In this document: piece by piece, positions 45,431 to 53,781 of the stretch
Layout of the letters: the number at the start of each line of letters is the position of its first letter
Position numbering within the stretch: the stretch's first letter is position 1
DNA from: Blautia sp. Marseille-P3201T
GTDB taxonomy: Bacteria > Bacillota > Clostridia > Lachnospirales > Lachnospiraceae
DNA length: 64,000 bases
Assembly: GCF_900120295.1 (NCBI RefSeq)
Contig: NZ_LT635470.1
Location: 682,001 to 746,000 of the forward strand
Reading direction: 5' to 3'
Notes under the pieces: model-generated
Database searches by the model: none
What the model was told of the DNA's origin: nothing
What the model saw: the letters and a program-made list of their open reading frames with translations, nothing else
Position numbers and translations under genes: made by a program

Positions 45431-45458
45431 ATTATATCAGATTTTTACAGTTCGTCAA
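45431..45458 (-). promoter_or_regulatory. rpsU promoter
   Basis: TTGACG and TATAAT are separated by 16 bp on the minus strand. The 78-bp leader that follows contains a TTGTGCA/TGCACAA inverted repeat. Confidence 0.75.
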
Positions 45459-45490
45459 CTATTTTAAATGATTTTTCTTAAAAAGTTTCA

Positions 45491-48130
45491 TTATTTTATC
45501 TGGTCTGCCAAAATATTTGCTGCAGCTTCCAATGCTTCCGGCACTTTATCCGGGTTTTTGCCCCCTGCCTGAGCCATATTCGGACGTCCGCCGCCGCCAC
45601 CGCCTACAATAGCTGCCATTCCTTTAATCAGATTTCCGGCATGTGCTCCGGCTTTCTGCGCCTGTTCTGTTACCATGGCAAGAAGACTTACCTTGCCACC
45701 TGCAACACTTGCAAGAACAACCACACCTTCACCCAATTTTTCTTTTAACTGATCTCCTAAATCACGAAGGCCATTCATATCTACATCCGTAAGAGAGACT
45801 GCTAAAAGTTTCACACCTTTTACATCCTGTACCTGATTTAATACATCTCCTACTGCTTCCTGTGCCATCTTCGCTTTCAAAGACTCATTTTCGCTGTGAA
45901 GAGCTTTCACTTCTGCCTGAAGATGTGCAATCTTTTCTTCAATTTCAGCCGGAGAAGTTTTCAACATAGCTGCAATTTCAGCCTGTTTCTTCTCAATTTC
46001 TTTATAATAAGCAAATACGCCATCACCGGTAAGAGCTTCAATACGGCGTACACCTGCTGCAATACCACTTTCAGAAATAATTTTAAATGTAGTAATCACA
46101 CCTGTATTAGAAACATGAGTTCCTCCGCAAAGCTCTTTTGAGAAATCACCCATAGAAACCACGCGAACTTCTTCTCCGTATTTTTCTCCGAATAAAGCCA
46201 TTGCTCCGGCTTTCTTTGCTTCGTCTACACTCATAACCTCTGTCACTACAGGAAGTGCAGCCTGAATTTCTTTATTTACAATTTCTTCCACTTTTGCCAG
46301 TTCTTCCGCTGTCATGGACTGGAAATGAGCAAAGTCAAAGCGCAGTCTGTCCGGTGTTACTAAAGAACCTTTCTGTTCTACATGAGAGCCTAAAACTGTT
46401 TTTAACGCTTTCTGCAGAAGGTGAGTTGCACTGTGGTTCTTGCAGGAATTCATTCTGTATTTTTCACAGACCTGTAAAGTTACCACATCACCTGTTTTCA
46501 GCATCCCCTTTGTCAGAATACCTACATGACCTACTTTTCCGCCTCTTAAGTTAATTGTATCTTCTACCTTAAATTCTGCATCTCCCAGAGTAATTACACC
46601 TCTATCACCCTGCTGTCCGCCCATAGTTGCATAAAATGGTGTCTGTTCTACAAAAACAGTACCTCTCTGGTCTTCTGTAAGAGCTTCTGTAATTTCATCC
46701 TCTGTTGTAAGAACTATAATTTTAGAAGTGCATGTTAAAGAGTCATAGCCGACAAATTTTGTTGTAATATTTACATCAATTTCATCATATACCGTTGCAT
46801 CTGCACCCATATAGTTGGTTGTGCCTCTTGCAATACGAGCTTTTTCTCTCTGTTCATCCATAGCAGCTTTAAATCCTGCCTCATCAATAGTACAGCCTTT
46901 TTCTTCCAAAATTTCCTTTGTTAAATCAAGAGGAAATCCGTAGGTATCGTAAAGCTTAAATGCATCTTCTCCGGAAAGCTCTGTTTTGCCTTCTGCTTTC
47001 ATGGCAGCTTCCATTTCCGACAGAATATTTAACCCCTGGTCAATAGTCTTATTAAACTGTTCTTCTTCTTTTGTAAGAACCTGGAAAATAAAATCTTTCT
47101 TTTCTTCCAGTTCCGGATAACCATCTTTGGAGCCTTCAATTACAACAGCACTTAACTCTGCTAAAAATTTTCCTTCAATGCCCAAAAGACGTCCATGACG
47201 CGCTGCACGTCTGATTAAACGGCGAAGTACATAGCCTCTGCCTTCATTCGTCGGCATAATACCGTCAGAAATCATAAACGTTGCAGAGCGAATATGATCT
47301 GTAATCAGACGAATGGAAACATCCTTTGCTGCATCTTTCTTATATTCTGTGTGTGCCAGCTCACATACTTTTGTTCTGAGAGCACATAAAGTATCTACAT
47401 CAAAGATGGAGTCTACATCCTGTACAACAGAAGCCAGACGCTCTAATCCCATACCTGTATCGATGTTTTTCTGAACTAATTCTGTATAATTTCCCTCTCC
47501 ATCACTTTCAAACTGAGTAAATACATTGTTCCAGATTTCCATATAACGGTCACATTCACAGCCTACAGTACAATCCGGACTTCCACAGCCGTATTTTTCA
47601 CCTCTGTCATAATAAATTTCAGAACATGGTCCACATGGGCCTGCACCATGCTCCCAGAAGTTGTCTGCTTTTCCAAAACGGAAGATACGCTCTGCCGGAA
47701 TTCCAATTTCTTTATTCCAGATTTCAAAAGCTTCTTCATCTTCTTCATAAATAGATGGGTAAAGGCGCTGTGGATCCAGCCCAACTACTTCTGTGAGGAA
47801 TTCCCAAGACCATGCAATGGCTTCATGCTTAAAATAATCTCCAAAAGAAAAGTTCCCAAGCATTTCAAAGAAAGTACCATGACGTGCAGTCTTTCCTACA
47901 TTTTCAATATCTCCTGTACGAATACATTTCTGGCAGGTTGTCACTCTGCGTCTTGGCGGAATTTCCGCACCTGTAAAATATGGCTTTAAAGGCGCCATTC
48001 CTGAATTAATTAAAAGCAGGCTCTTATCATTTCTAGGAACCAGCGAAAAGCTTTTCATAGCTAAATGTTCTTTACTCTCAAAGAACTCTAAAAACATTCT
48101 TCTAAGTTCGTTTACTCCGTATTTTTGCAC
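45491..48130 (-). CDS. alaS: alanyl-tRNA synthetase
   Basis: This 879-residue class II synthetase charges tRNA-Ala. It has the N-terminal VNELRRMFLEFFESK, catalytic motif regions, the editing-domain zinc ligands in HSATHLL and CGGTHV, and the C-Ala domain ending in a Gly-rich turn (GGGGGGRPNMAQAGG). The start is GTG at 48130 with AGGAGGGAAAAAC upstream. No T-box was seen in its leader. Confidence 0.96.
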   Translation of the reverse strand: MQKYGVNELRRMFLEFFESKEHLAMKSFSLVPRNDKSLLLINSGMAPLKPYFTGAEIPPRRRVTTCQKCIRTGDIENVGKTARHGTFFEMLGNFSFGDYFKHEAIAWSWEFLTEVVGLDPQRLYPSIYEEDEEAFEIWNKEIGIPAERIFRFGKADNFWEHGAGPCGPCSEIYYDRGEKYGCGSPDCTVGCECDRYMEIWNNVFTQFESDGEGNYTELVQKNIDTGMGLERLASVVQDVDSIFDVDTLCALRTKVCELAHTEYKKDAAKDVSIRLITDHIRSATFMISDGIMPTNEGRGYVLRRLIRRAARHGRLLGIEGKFLAELSAVVIEGSKDGYPELEEKKDFIFQVLTKEEEQFNKTIDQGLNILSEMEAAMKAEGKTELSGEDAFKLYDTYGFPLDLTKEILEEKGCTIDEAGFKAAMDEQREKARIARGTTNYMGADATVYDEIDVNITTKFVGYDSLTCTSKIIVLTTEDEITEALTEDQRGTVFVEQTPFYATMGGQQGDRGVITLGDAEFKVEDTINLRGGKVGHVGILTKGMLKTGDVVTLQVCEKYRMNSCKNHSATHLLQKALKTVLGSHVEQKGSLVTPDRLRFDFAHFQSMTAEELAKVEEIVNKEIQAALPVVTEVMSVDEAKKAGAMALFGEKYGEEVRVVSMGDFSKELCGGTHVSNTGVITTFKIISESGIAAGVRRIEALTGDGVFAYYKEIEKKQAEIAAMLKTSPAEIEEKIAHLQAEVKALHSENESLKAKMAQEAVGDVLNQVQDVKGVKLLAVSLTDVDMNGLRDLGDQLKEKLGEGVVVLASVAGGKVSLLAMVTEQAQKAGAHAGNLIKGMAAIVGGGGGGRPNMAQAGGKNPDKVPEALEAAANILADQIK

Positions 48131-48177
48131 GTTTTTCCCTCCTAATGGTATATCTGATAAGATAATCATTGTTTTTT

Positions 48178-48206
48178 ATGATAGCACAGTGTGAAATGTA
48201 TTTCAA
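48178..48206 (-). promoter_or_regulatory. alaS promoter
   Basis: TTGAAA and TATCAT are separated by 17 bp on the minus strand, about 50 bp before the GTG start, directly after the 50-residue gene. Confidence 0.6.
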
Positions 48207-48213
48207 GAAAGAA

Positions 48214-48366
48214 TTACTTGACTCTTTTGGATGACATTTTTCTTTTCCTGCTTTGGGGACTTACCGAACCTCTCTGTTTCTGCATCTTCTTTTTATTCAT
48301 ACAGTCTAAATCTATTTCATAGATGGTATTTCCATCTTCCACTACCCTTGTTTTTCCGTTTTCCAT
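48214..48366 (-). CDS. small basic protein (50 residues)
   Basis: A short open frame (50 residues plus stop) starts MENGKTRVVEDGNTIYEIDL and ends in a Lys/Arg/Ser-rich tail. AAAGGAGATGCTT directly before ATG is one of the best ribosome-binding sites here, and the coding strand matches its neighbour alaS. The acidic N-terminal half and strongly basic C-terminal half suggest a nucleic-acid or membrane-associated peptide. I do not recognise it. Confidence 0.65.
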   Translation of the reverse strand: MENGKTRVVEDGNTIYEIDLDCMNKKKMQKQRGSVSPQSRKRKMSSKRVK

Positions 48367-48473
48367 AAGCATCTCCTTTCTTTTTTATTTTATGCCCAGA
48401 GTATCTTTTTTGACATAAGTCCACACACCCGAACATATAATTTATGGATTTCATTCTAGGAGTATCAATCAAT

Positions 48474-48821
48474 ATGAGTTCCCAATCATTACTGGACGAA
48501 ATGGTAAATGAAGACTCTGTGCGAATTTTAAAAGCATCCATTCCCTATCTCCCCTCAAAAGGACAGTCCTTTGCATGTATTTTTGCAAAATTTCTGGAAT
48601 TACAAAACACCTTTAAACTTTTACATTCTTCTGAAAATGCTATGCAAATCTGCGCAAAACCACAGGAAAAAGCAGATCCCTTAGAAATGCTCTCTGCCTG
48701 CAGCAAGGTGTGCCGTGGACCATTAAAAGAAAAATTGGAAAATATCACAAATACTTTCCTTATGATGCAAATGTTAGATTTAGACAGTTTTCAAAAAGGA
48801 GGTCCTCCCTTTCATGAATAA
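48474..48821 (+). CDS. hypothetical protein, first of a two-gene unit
   Basis: The 115-residue protein is mostly helical with repeated Leu/Met/Phe and three cysteines. Key stretches are LLDEMVNEDSVRILKASIPY and ENITNTFLMMQMLDLDSF. The start at 48474 has AGGAG 11 bases upstream; an earlier ATG at 48444 has none. It overlaps the next gene by eight bases, so the pair is co-translated. A TTGACA with an unusual 20-bp spacing to TATAAT lies upstream (48409-48440). Function unknown. Confidence 0.65.
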   Translation: MSSQSLLDEMVNEDSVRILKASIPYLPSKGQSFACIFAKFLELQNTFKLLHSSENAMQICAKPQEKADPLEMLSACSKVCRGPLKEKLENITNTFLMMQMLDLDSFQKGGPPFHE

Positions 48822-49149
48822 TTTTTATTCAAATTCAAATCAAGAAACCAAAAAAGAGGAAGCTGCCCAAAAAGCAACCTCCTCCTGGATGGATAATCCC
48901 AAACTTGCAGGAATGGATATGTCAAAACTTGCCATGCTCAATGCACTGGCAGAACAAGGCTCTGCGAAAAAAACGCCCCAGGAGCTGCTTCCTTTTCTCA
49001 TGTCTGCCGCTTCTGCCAACAAATCTAAAGGAGTTCATTTCTCCCCACAGGAAATGGAAGCAATCATTCAGGTATTAAAAGCCGGCAAATCACCGGAAGA
49101 AGCTGCCCGTATGGAGAAAATCCTACAGATGTTCAAAATGCTGGGATAA
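48814..49149 (+). CDS. hypothetical protein, second of a two-gene unit
   Basis: The 111-residue hydrophilic protein is rich in Ala, Met, Lys and Gln. It has an unstructured N-terminus, then SWMDNPKLAGMDMSKLAML and a Pro/Glu-rich helix pair ending in MEKILQMFKMLG. AAGGAGGTCC upstream supports the start. Its 3' end overlaps the convergent CinA-type gene by 27 bp. Together with the preceding gene it forms a compact island of small + strand genes in a minus-strand block. Function unknown. Confidence 0.65.
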   Translation: MNNFYSNSNQETKKEEAAQKATSSWMDNPKLAGMDMSKLAMLNALAEQGSAKKTPQELLPFLMSAASANKSKGVHFSPQEMEAIIQVLKAGKSPEEAARMEKILQMFKMLG

Positions 49150-49605
49150 ATACTCGTAAAGCTGATGAAGAGCACAGGCAACTGCTTCTTCTCTTACCTC
49201 GCTTCGACTGCCATCCAGATGATATTCTCTCACCTGTATTTCTTTGGCAGAACCACAGCCGATAAAGACAGTTCCGACCGGTGCTTCCCAGCCACCGGAA
49301 GGACCTGCAAAGCCGGTAGCAGATACTGCTATATCTGCTTTTGCTTCCAAGAGTCCGCCACGAACCATTTCTTTTGCACATTCCTTACTGACTGCACCGT
49401 ATTTTTCAAAAACTTCCTTCTGTACCTTCACTGCACGCATTTTTGCTTCATTGGAATAAGTCACAAAGCCCTGTTCAAATACCTCTGAAGCTCCCGGCAC
49501 ATCGACAATCCGCGCCGCAATTGCCCCTGCTGTACAGGACTCTATGGTCGTCAGCTTTAACTGATGCTTTTTTAAAAGTTCTACCACCTTTTCTTCCGGT
49601 TTCAT
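49123..49605 (-). CDS. CinA C-terminal domain protein (nicotinamide mononucleotide amidohydrolase type)
   Basis: This 160-residue stand-alone CinA C-terminal/PncC-type domain has ESCTAGAIAARIVDVPGAS, the conserved Ser and Lys region of the NMN deamidase, and SATGFAGPSGGWEAPVGTV. It probably converts NMN to nicotinic acid mononucleotide. It is 15 bp downstream of pgsA in an operon with rimO, and its 3' end overlaps the converging small gene. Confidence 0.9.
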   Translation of the reverse strand: MKPEEKVVELLKKHQLKLTTIESCTAGAIAARIVDVPGASEVFEQGFVTYSNEAKMRAVKVQKEVFEKYGAVSKECAKEMVRGGLLEAKADIAVSATGFAGPSGGWEAPVGTVFIGCGSAKEIQVREYHLDGSRSEVREEAVACALHQLYEYLSQHFEHL

Positions 49606-49620
49606 TCTGCCACCCTCTTT

Positions 49621-50163
49621 TTAATCCTGCATACTTAATACATTTTTATTTTTCATAATATAATCTACCAGTGAAATAATAGTAAGAGCTACGGCAATTA
49701 CTACAAATACGGTAATTGCTCCCTGGAATACCGCATTCTGAATATTCATAATCATTAAAATAATCATTATCATCTGAGAAACTGTTTTAAATTTACCCCA
49801 GTAACTTGCTGCAATTACAATTCCGTTATCTGCTGCAATCAGGCGAAAGCCACTGATAATAAATTCTCTGGCAATAATAATAATTGTAATCCATGCAGGA
49901 AGCTGTCCTGTGGAAGTAAAACAAATCAGTGCAGAACAAACAAGCAATTTATCAGCCAGCGGATCCATAAATTTTCCAAAATTTGTTACAAGATGATACT
50001 TTCTCGCCAGATAACCATCCAGCAAATCTGTAAGACTGGCAACTACAAAAATAGCAAGAGCAATCCATCTGTCTGCACTGCCTGTAATATCATACATTAA
50101 AAACGCAACAAAAAAAGGTATCATAATAATTCTTGCAATAGTTAATTTATTCGGTGTATTCAT
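49621..50163 (-). CDS. pgsA: CDP-diacylglycerol-glycerol-3-phosphate 3-phosphatidyltransferase
   Basis: This 180-residue membrane enzyme makes phosphatidylglycerol phosphate. The CDP-alcohol phosphotransferase motif DG-x2-AR-x8-G-x3-D-x3-D is complete in the segment beginning DLLDGYLARKYH near residue 46. Five or six helices are visible. The start overlaps rimO by 17 bp. Confidence 0.95.
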   Translation of the reverse strand: MNTPNKLTIARIIMIPFFVAFLMYDITGSADRWIALAIFVVASLTDLLDGYLARKYHLVTNFGKFMDPLADKLLVCSALICFTSTGQLPAWITIIIIAREFIISGFRLIAADNGIVIAASYWGKFKTVSQMIMIILMIMNIQNAVFQGAITVFVVIAVALTIISLVDYIMKNKNVLSMQD

Positions 50164-51487
50164 TTTCCAACTCTCCTATCAAATCATATTCCAGCGCTCC
50201 TGTTACATGAACTCTGGCAAAATCTCCTGACATCAGTTCTGTATCTGTATTAACGAAAATATACCCGTCTACATTTGGGGCATCTCCATAGGTTCTGCCC
50301 ACATAAGCATTTTCGTCTGCAACCTTACCTTCAATCATCACTTCTACGCAACTGCCGATTTTCTCATTTCCTTTATCAATAGAAATCTCCTGCTGCAGTT
50401 CCATAAGCTCTGCCTGTCTGTCCTGTTTCACTTCTTCTTCAATCTGATCCGGCATATTGGCAGCCGGTGTATCCTCCTCTGCAGAATAAGTAAAGACTCC
50501 CAGACGGTCAAACTCCATGGTATCAATAAATTCCATAAGTTCCTCATGGTCTTCTTCTGTTTCACCGGGAAATCCTGTAATCAAAGTAGTTCGCAGTACA
50601 ATATCCGGAATTTCCTTTCTCAGAAGTGTGACAATATCAATAAGCTCCTGTTTCGTCGTTCTTCTGCCCATCTTCTTCAAAATTTTATCACTGCAATGCT
50701 GAATAGGCAGATCCAGATAATGACAGATTTTCTTTTCTTCTTTCATAGTCTGAATAAGTTCCGGATAAATCTCCTCCGGATAACAGTATAAAATTCGTAT
50801 CCACTGAATACCCGGAATTTTGCAAAGCTCTTTTAAAAGCTTATGAAGACATTTTTCCTGATAAAGATCTTTGCCATATACGGTTGTTTCCTGAGCTACT
50901 AAAATCAGTTCCCGAACACCTTGTTCTGCCAAATATTCTGCCTGAGAAATCAGCTGTTCCATAGGAATACTGCGATAATTACCACGAAGTTTAGGAATAA
51001 TACAGTATGTACATCTCTTGTCACAGCCTTCCGCAATTTTCAGATATCCGTAATAGCCGCCCGTTGTCAAAACTCGTTTTTTACTAATCTCTGTTAAACC
51101 ATTAATATCCTTAAATTCCAGATAGCGTTCTCCTGCAAACACCTTATCCAGCGCCTTAATAATATCTCCAAAGCTGGTCGTTCCAAGAACTGCATCTACT
51201 TCCGGAATTTCTTCAATAATTTCTTCTTTATATCTCTGTGCAAGGCATCCTGTAACCAGCAACGCCTTTAACACACCCTCTGTTTTGTAACGTGCCATTT
51301 CCAGAATGCTGTTGATACTTTCTTCCTTGGCATCATGAATAAAGGCACAAGTATTCACCACAATGACCTCTGCTTCTGTTTCGTCATTGGTAAGTGTATA
51401 GCCATTTTCCACCAGCATCCCCAGCATTTCCTCGGAGTCAGCCAGATTTTTGTCACATCCCAGAGAAATAAACAATACTTTTCTCAT
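50147..51487 (-). CDS. rimO: ribosomal protein S12 methylthiotransferase RimO
   Basis: RimO is a radical-SAM enzyme that adds a methylthio group to an Asp of ribosomal protein S12. The N-terminal MTTase domain shows Cys in GCDKNLADSE, NTCAFIHD and GCLAQRY; the radical-SAM triad is in GCDKRCTYCIIPK; a TRAM domain closes the protein. The 446-residue length is normal. It overlaps pgsA. Confidence 0.95.
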   Translation of the reverse strand: MRKVLFISLGCDKNLADSEEMLGMLVENGYTLTNDETEAEVIVVNTCAFIHDAKEESINSILEMARYKTEGVLKALLVTGCLAQRYKEEIIEEIPEVDAVLGTTSFGDIIKALDKVFAGERYLEFKDINGLTEISKKRVLTTGGYYGYLKIAEGCDKRCTYCIIPKLRGNYRSIPMEQLISQAEYLAEQGVRELILVAQETTVYGKDLYQEKCLHKLLKELCKIPGIQWIRILYCYPEEIYPELIQTMKEEKKICHYLDLPIQHCSDKILKKMGRRTTKQELIDIVTLLRKEIPDIVLRTTLITGFPGETEEDHEELMEFIDTMEFDRLGVFTYSAEEDTPAANMPDQIEEEVKQDRQAELMELQQEISIDKGNEKIGSCVEVMIEGKVADENAYVGRTYGDAPNVDGYIFVNTDTELMSGDFARVHVTGALEYDLIGELENEYTE

Positions 51488-51509
51488 GTATCCTCCTTAA
51501 CTGCAACAC

Positions 51510-51554
51510 GAGGCTGTTGCATTAAGTGCAATTTCTGCTTAATACGACAGCCTC
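51510..51554 (-). repeat. long hairpin element between rpoZ and rimO
   Basis: Arms of 17 bases (minus strand GAGGCTGTCGTATTAAG with CTTAATGCAACAGCCTC) pair with two mismatches around an 11-base loop. The T-run is on the + strand side, not after the minus-strand hairpin, so it is a poor terminator for rpoZ. It matches the hairpin at 62-112 in arm sequence. Confidence 0.7.
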
Positions 51555-51563
51555 ATTTTTTCA

Positions 51564-51824
51564 TTAGATTTCATTTTCTTCGGTTGTTTCTTCTGCTTCT
51601 TCCGGTAAAATATGAACCTTTCCTTTGTAGATTTCTTCTACTGCTGTGGAAAGCGGTTTTTTACCTGAGCTTGGAACCATTGCCTCTTTTCCTGCAATTA
51701 ACTGTCTTGCTCTTTTGCTTGTAGCAAGTACAACAGAGTAGCGGCTGGTTACTAATGGTTCATCATCAATTTCTGCTCCTCCGTTAATAACTTCCATAAG
51801 TTCTGTGTAAGATGGATGTATCAT
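51564..51824 (-). CDS. rpoZ: RNA polymerase omega subunit
   Basis: The 86-residue protein has the omega signature in YSVVLATSKRARQLIAGKEA and assists assembly of RNA polymerase. It lies two bases after gmk in the conserved yicC-remA-gmk-rpoZ order. Confidence 0.95.
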   Translation of the reverse strand: MIHPSYTELMEVINGGAEIDDEPLVTSRYSVVLATSKRARQLIAGKEAMVPSSGKKPLSTAVEEIYKGKVHILPEEAEETTEENEI

Positions 51825-51826
51825 AG

Positions 51827-52459
51827 TTATTCTCCTTTCTTGAATACAGCAATTTCTTCTGTGATTTCTTTTATAAATTCCTGACGATTTTTGACTGCGT
51901 CATGCTGACTCTGGATAATGTTGTGCATATTGTCAACACAATCTTCAATCACATCGTTAATCAATATATAATCATACTCAGACATTCCCTTTGCTTCTTC
52001 TGAGGCTCTGCTGAGTCTTGATTCGATGACTTCCAGACTTTCTGTCCCACGGTTAACCAGACGGCGTTTTAATTCCTCTGCATTTGGCGGTGTTACAAAA
52101 AGCAACAGAGTATTCGGCATTTTCTTCTTAACTTTTAATGCTCCCTGTATTTCAATTTCCAAGATTACGTCTTTTCCCATATTTAACTGTTTTTCCACGT
52201 AAGCCTTCGGTGTTCCATAATAATTATCTACATACTGTGCATATTCAATCAACGCATCTTCTAAAATCAATTCTTCAAATTCTTTCTTTGTGTGGAAAAA
52301 ATATTCCCTGCCATGTTCTTCCCCCGGTCTTGGAGCTCTTGTTGTAGCAGAAACAGATAATGCATAATTATCATATTTTTCCATCAGGCGTTTCATTAAT
52401 GTTCCCTTTCCGGCACCTGAAAAACCGGAAACTACTACTAATATTCCTCTATCAGCCAT
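51827..52459 (-). CDS. gmk: guanylate kinase
   Basis: This kinase phosphorylates GMP and dGMP. It has the P-loop GFSGAGKGT near residue 11 and the SATTRAPRPGEEHGREYFF signature. The start at 52459 follows AAAAGGGGAATACG and overlaps remA by eight bases; a longer frame has no support. About 210 residues. Confidence 0.96.
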   Translation of the reverse strand: MADRGILVVVSGFSGAGKGTLMKRLMEKYDNYALSVSATTRAPRPGEEHGREYFFHTKKEFEELILEDALIEYAQYVDNYYGTPKAYVEKQLNMGKDVILEIEIQGALKVKKKMPNTLLLFVTPPNAEELKRRLVNRGTESLEVIESRLSRASEEAKGMSEYDYILINDVIEDCVDNMHNIIQSQHDAVKNRQEFIKEITEEIAVFKKGE

Positions 52460-52724
52460 CGTATTCCCCTTTTGATTCATTCTCTGAAAAAATCCCAAAT
52501 CTCTTTGCTATGGTTTCCGGCTGCAAAGCAGACAATACCAGCATTTCTCCGTCAGTAATGAGAACTGCTTTTGTCTTCCTTCCCTGAGTTGCATCAATCG
52601 CCCTTCCGGACTCCTTTGCCGCCTGCACCAGACGCTTAATCGGCGCTGCATCAGGACTTACCACTGCAACCACCTTATCCATGTTTACCACATTTCCAAA
52701 TCCTATATTCAATAGTTTTGCCAT
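52452..52724 (-). CDS. remA: RemA/DUF370-family regulator
   Basis: The 90-residue DNA-binding protein has the RemA pattern LLNIGFGNVVNMDKVVAVVSPDAAP and GRAIDATQGRKTKAV. In B. subtilis RemA activates biofilm matrix genes; in this order with yicC and gmk it is a widespread clostridial gene whose target here is unknown. Confidence 0.93.
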   Translation of the reverse strand: MAKLLNIGFGNVVNMDKVVAVVSPDAAPIKRLVQAAKESGRAIDATQGRKTKAVLITDGEMLVLSALQPETIAKRFGIFSENESKGEYDG

Positions 52725-52738
52725 AGCACATCCTGCCT

Positions 52739-53617
52739 TTATTCAATATTTTGAATTTGTTCGCGAATTTTTTCAATCTCTGTTTTTAAATCAATAGCAA
52801 GATTGGATGTTTCCAAATCATTTGCCTTAGACAAAATGGTATTTGCCTCTCTGTTCATCTCCTGCGCAATAAAGTCCAGCTTTCTTCCAATTCCTTCCTT
52901 TTCGTCAAGTACAGACTTGGTATGTTTGATATGGCTTTTCAGACGAACTGTTTCTTCATCTGTACATATCTTATCTGCATACAGGATAACTTCTGCTGCA
53001 ATACGGGTTTCTTCCATTTGTGTATCAGCTAAAAGTTCTTTTACCTTCGTTTCCAGCTTTTCTCTATATTCCTTTATAATATCCGGAGAACGTTTTTCGA
53101 TCAGCTCTACCTTTTCTTCCATATTTTTAAGTTTATCAAGAATATCTCTTTTCAGTTCTGTTCCTTCTTTTTTTCTGGTTTCTACGAACTGAACAGCAGC
53201 ACTTCTTATCACGCCTTCCAATGCGTCCCACATTTCATCTTCATCCTCTGTCTGCTCTTCCATAGTCAAAACTTCCGGATAACGGGAAAGCAATGCTGCG
53301 TTTATCTCTCCATCCAGCTGAAAATCTCTGCTCATTTCCTGAAGGTAGCTCAGATACTGCTGTGCAATCTCACGGTTATACTTCACAGAAATCCTGCTCT
53401 GCGTATAGTCCTCGCAGGTAATGAATACATCAACTTTTCCTCTCTGGATATACTCTTTTAACAAAGAACGAATAGAAGCTTCAAAAACGCTGAATTTCTT
53501 TGGCATTCTCATATTGACATCCAGATAACGGTGATTTACTGATTTCATCTCTACCGTAATCTTCTTTTCTTCATCTATTAGCTCGGCTCTGCCAAAGCCA
53601 GTCATGCTTTTAATCAT
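52739..53617 (-). CDS. YicC-family protein (putative endoribonuclease)
   Basis: This 292-residue protein has the N-terminal signature MIKSMTGFGRAE with conserved VEMKSVNHRYLDVN and the DUF1732 C-terminal LDFIAQEMNREANTILSKA. YicC/YloC has been reported as an endoribonuclease. The start at 53617 has AAAGAG; the longer frame starts in the promoter region. Confidence 0.92.
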   Translation of the reverse strand: MIKSMTGFGRAELIDEEKKITVEMKSVNHRYLDVNMRMPKKFSVFEASIRSLLKEYIQRGKVDVFITCEDYTQSRISVKYNREIAQQYLSYLQEMSRDFQLDGEINAALLSRYPEVLTMEEQTEDEDEMWDALEGVIRSAAVQFVETRKKEGTELKRDILDKLKNMEEKVELIEKRSPDIIKEYREKLETKVKELLADTQMEETRIAAEVILYADKICTDEETVRLKSHIKHTKSVLDEKEGIGRKLDFIAQEMNREANTILSKANDLETSNLAIDLKTEIEKIREQIQNIE

Positions 53618-53672
53618 TTTTGAACTCTTTCTTATGTTTTTGATTTGCCCTAAGGCATAAACATACATGGTT

Positions 53673-53702
53673 ATTATAAGCCAATGACAACACCTCCGTC
53701 AA
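53673..53702 (-). promoter_or_regulatory. promoter of the yicC-remA-gmk-rpoZ operon
   Basis: TTGACG and TATAAT are separated by 18 bp on the minus strand, back-to-back with the rqcH promoter. Confidence 0.65.
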
Positions 53703-53710
53703 ATATTTTT

Positions 53711-53739
53711 TTGCCTCCGGAGAAATTTTATGCTAAAAT
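53711..53739 (+). promoter_or_regulatory. rqcH promoter
   Basis: TTGCCT and TAAAAT are separated by 17 bp, 42 bp before the start codon. Confidence 0.55.
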
Positions 53740-53781
53740 GAGGTATACTTGACGAGTTTTTCTTTAAAGGAGATAGAAATT

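Noticed and set aside
48409-48440. TTGACA...TATAAT as a promoter for the + strand small-gene pair
   Set aside because: The spacing is 20 bp, longer than functional sigma-A promoters usually allow, so it is mentioned with the gene only.
48317-48541. 74-codon minus-strand frame next to the 50-residue gene
   Set aside because: It is out of frame with the well-supported 50-residue gene and has no ribosome-binding site.
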